A DNA stretch of 64,000 bases from Xylanibacter ruminicola (lineage in GTDB: Bacteria > Bacteroidota > Bacteroidia > Bacteroidales > Bacteroidaceae), in NCBI GenBank assembly GCA_015060625.1, contig SUYC01000002.1:268961-332960 (forward strand), in the 5' to 3' direction. Position numbers and translations under genes: made by a program. The notes beneath the pieces are model-generated. The model worked only from the letters and a program-made list of their open reading frames with translations. It had not been told where the DNA came from and did no database searches. This document shows, in pieces, positions 63,459-64,000 of this stretch. Numbering within the stretch: position 1 is the first letter of the stretch; every line of letters begins with the position of its first letter.

Positions 63459-63490
63459 CAAAGGTAATACTTTTATTTAAATTTTCCAAG
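63459..63490 (-). promoter_or_regulatory. Promoter of the VapE-like gene
   Basis: On the reverse strand CTTG (63487-63490), a 20-bp spacer and TACCTTTG (63459-63466), 29 bp before the ATG at 63429. Confidence 0.65.
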
Positions 63491-63506
63491 CAATTTTCTT
63501 AAAAAT

Positions 63507-63909
63507 GTGCTCAACTATTCATATTTGCTAATTACGCATTGATTATCAGATAGTTAGACTATGAATAGTGCTTGTTTTTGATGTGCTCACTATTCATATT
63601 TTGGCCTGTTTTTAATCCTTTGTCAGTATATTTCATCATGCATGTATGCGTGTTTCACATTTGTAACTTTAGTGGAAACACTTTGTTTCTCCCGTGGTAA
63701 CAAAGTGTTTCCCCAGGAGTTACAAGTTGTTACCCAAAGAGTTACTGTCATGTAACTTACATATTTTCAATGGCTTAACCCTATCTGAACGATGCATAAA
63801 GCTTATCTAAACGGTCGAATATGAATAGTTGCACTCATTTTTTGAGCTACTATTCATTATCTAAAGCCCTATCTTTCAGGACGTTATGTGCAAATATGAA
63901 TAGTTGCAC
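63507..63909. repeat. Iteron-like array: six copies of ACTATTCATA, three in each orientation
   Basis: Forward copies are in 63507-63528, 63583-63602 and 63848-63860; reverse copies at 63560-63569, 63818-63834 and 63893-63909. Copies 1 and 3 share TGTGCTCA before the core. The two distal reverse copies are identical over 17 bases (AATATGAATAGTTGCAC). Consensus: GTGC(TC)AACTATTCATATT. No gene is seen in this 570-bp stretch (63430-64000). Confidence 0.8.
63674..63712. repeat. Perfect 14-bp inverted repeat
   Basis: GGAAACACTTTGTT (63674-63687) and AACAAAGTGTTTCC (63699-63712) with an 11-base loop. No T-run follows on either strand, so it is not an ordinary terminator. Several GTTAC/GTAAC words flank it (63662-63755). 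Confidence 0.85.
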
Positions 63910-64000
63910 AATTTTTTATATTCTTTTGGTTCTGCGTCAATTTGGGTGGTGATTCCAGTCCCATTTCATACCACTATAGAGTAGTTTTGCTCTCAGGACA

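Noticed and set aside
63507..63909. CRISPR array
   Set aside because: The repeats are short, occur in both orientations, are unevenly spaced, and no cas genes are present.

Overview
The window looks like a chromosome segment of a glycan-degrading Bacteroidales bacterium close to Prevotella/Segatella/Xylanibacter. The evidence is three SusC/SusD pairs, promoters with the Bacteroidetes TAnnTTTG -7 box, lipoproteins with acidic residues after the lipid cysteine, a hybrid two-component system, and the type IX secretion proteins PorU and PorV. No rRNA, tRNA, CRISPR array or insertion sequence was recognised.

Layout. (1) 1-5699: the end of a chromate-transporter-like gene, then a likely operon of a LacI-type regulator, a GPH-type sugar permease and a propeller-type membrane regulator that has an AraC DNA-binding domain but no histidine kinase or receiver. 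(2) 5884-20792: a polysaccharide utilisation locus (PUL) with SusC, SusD, a surface protein carrying three related modules, three GH43 enzymes and a GH53 galactanase. It fits pectic arabinan/galactan (rhamnogalacturonan I side chains). It is interrupted by a reverse-strand zeta-toxin-like gene and ends in a chimeric pseudogene. (3) 21019-30133: a starch locus with SusC, SusD, SusE, SusF and a GH13 amylase. Two near-identical LacI-type palindromes lie 54-55 bp upstream of the -7 boxes of its two promoters. (4) 30138-32789: a reverse-strand glycosyltransferase/acetyltransferase operon. (5) About 33029-33275: a candidate structured small RNA with its own promoter and terminator. (6) 33325-38832: ispF, porV, porU and an FAH-family gene on the reverse strand. 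(7) 39005-46249: an operon of a sugar:H+ symporter, a cytoplasmic DUF5107-like/TPR protein and an exported GH2 enzyme. Facing it are an AraC regulator and an HTCS (46224-51156). (8) 51351-61271: a third PUL with a surface glycan-binding protein, SusC, SusD and two GH30 enzymes. Together with the GH2 this could serve a beta-galactan such as type II arabinogalactan, which is inference. (9) 61279-64000: a VirE/VapE-like P-loop protein followed by 570 bp of non-coding DNA with six copies of an iteron-like motif and a perfect 14-bp inverted repeat.

How it works together: surface lipoproteins bind and cut polysaccharide, SusC/SusD import oligosaccharides, periplasmic GH43/GH53/GH30/GH2 enzymes trim them, and MFS permeases move sugars into the cytoplasm. 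Each system has a nearby regulator (LacI, propeller-AraC, HTCS, cupin-AraC), and candidate operators are visible at several of the matching promoters. All functional calls are from reading the sequence; no database search was possible.
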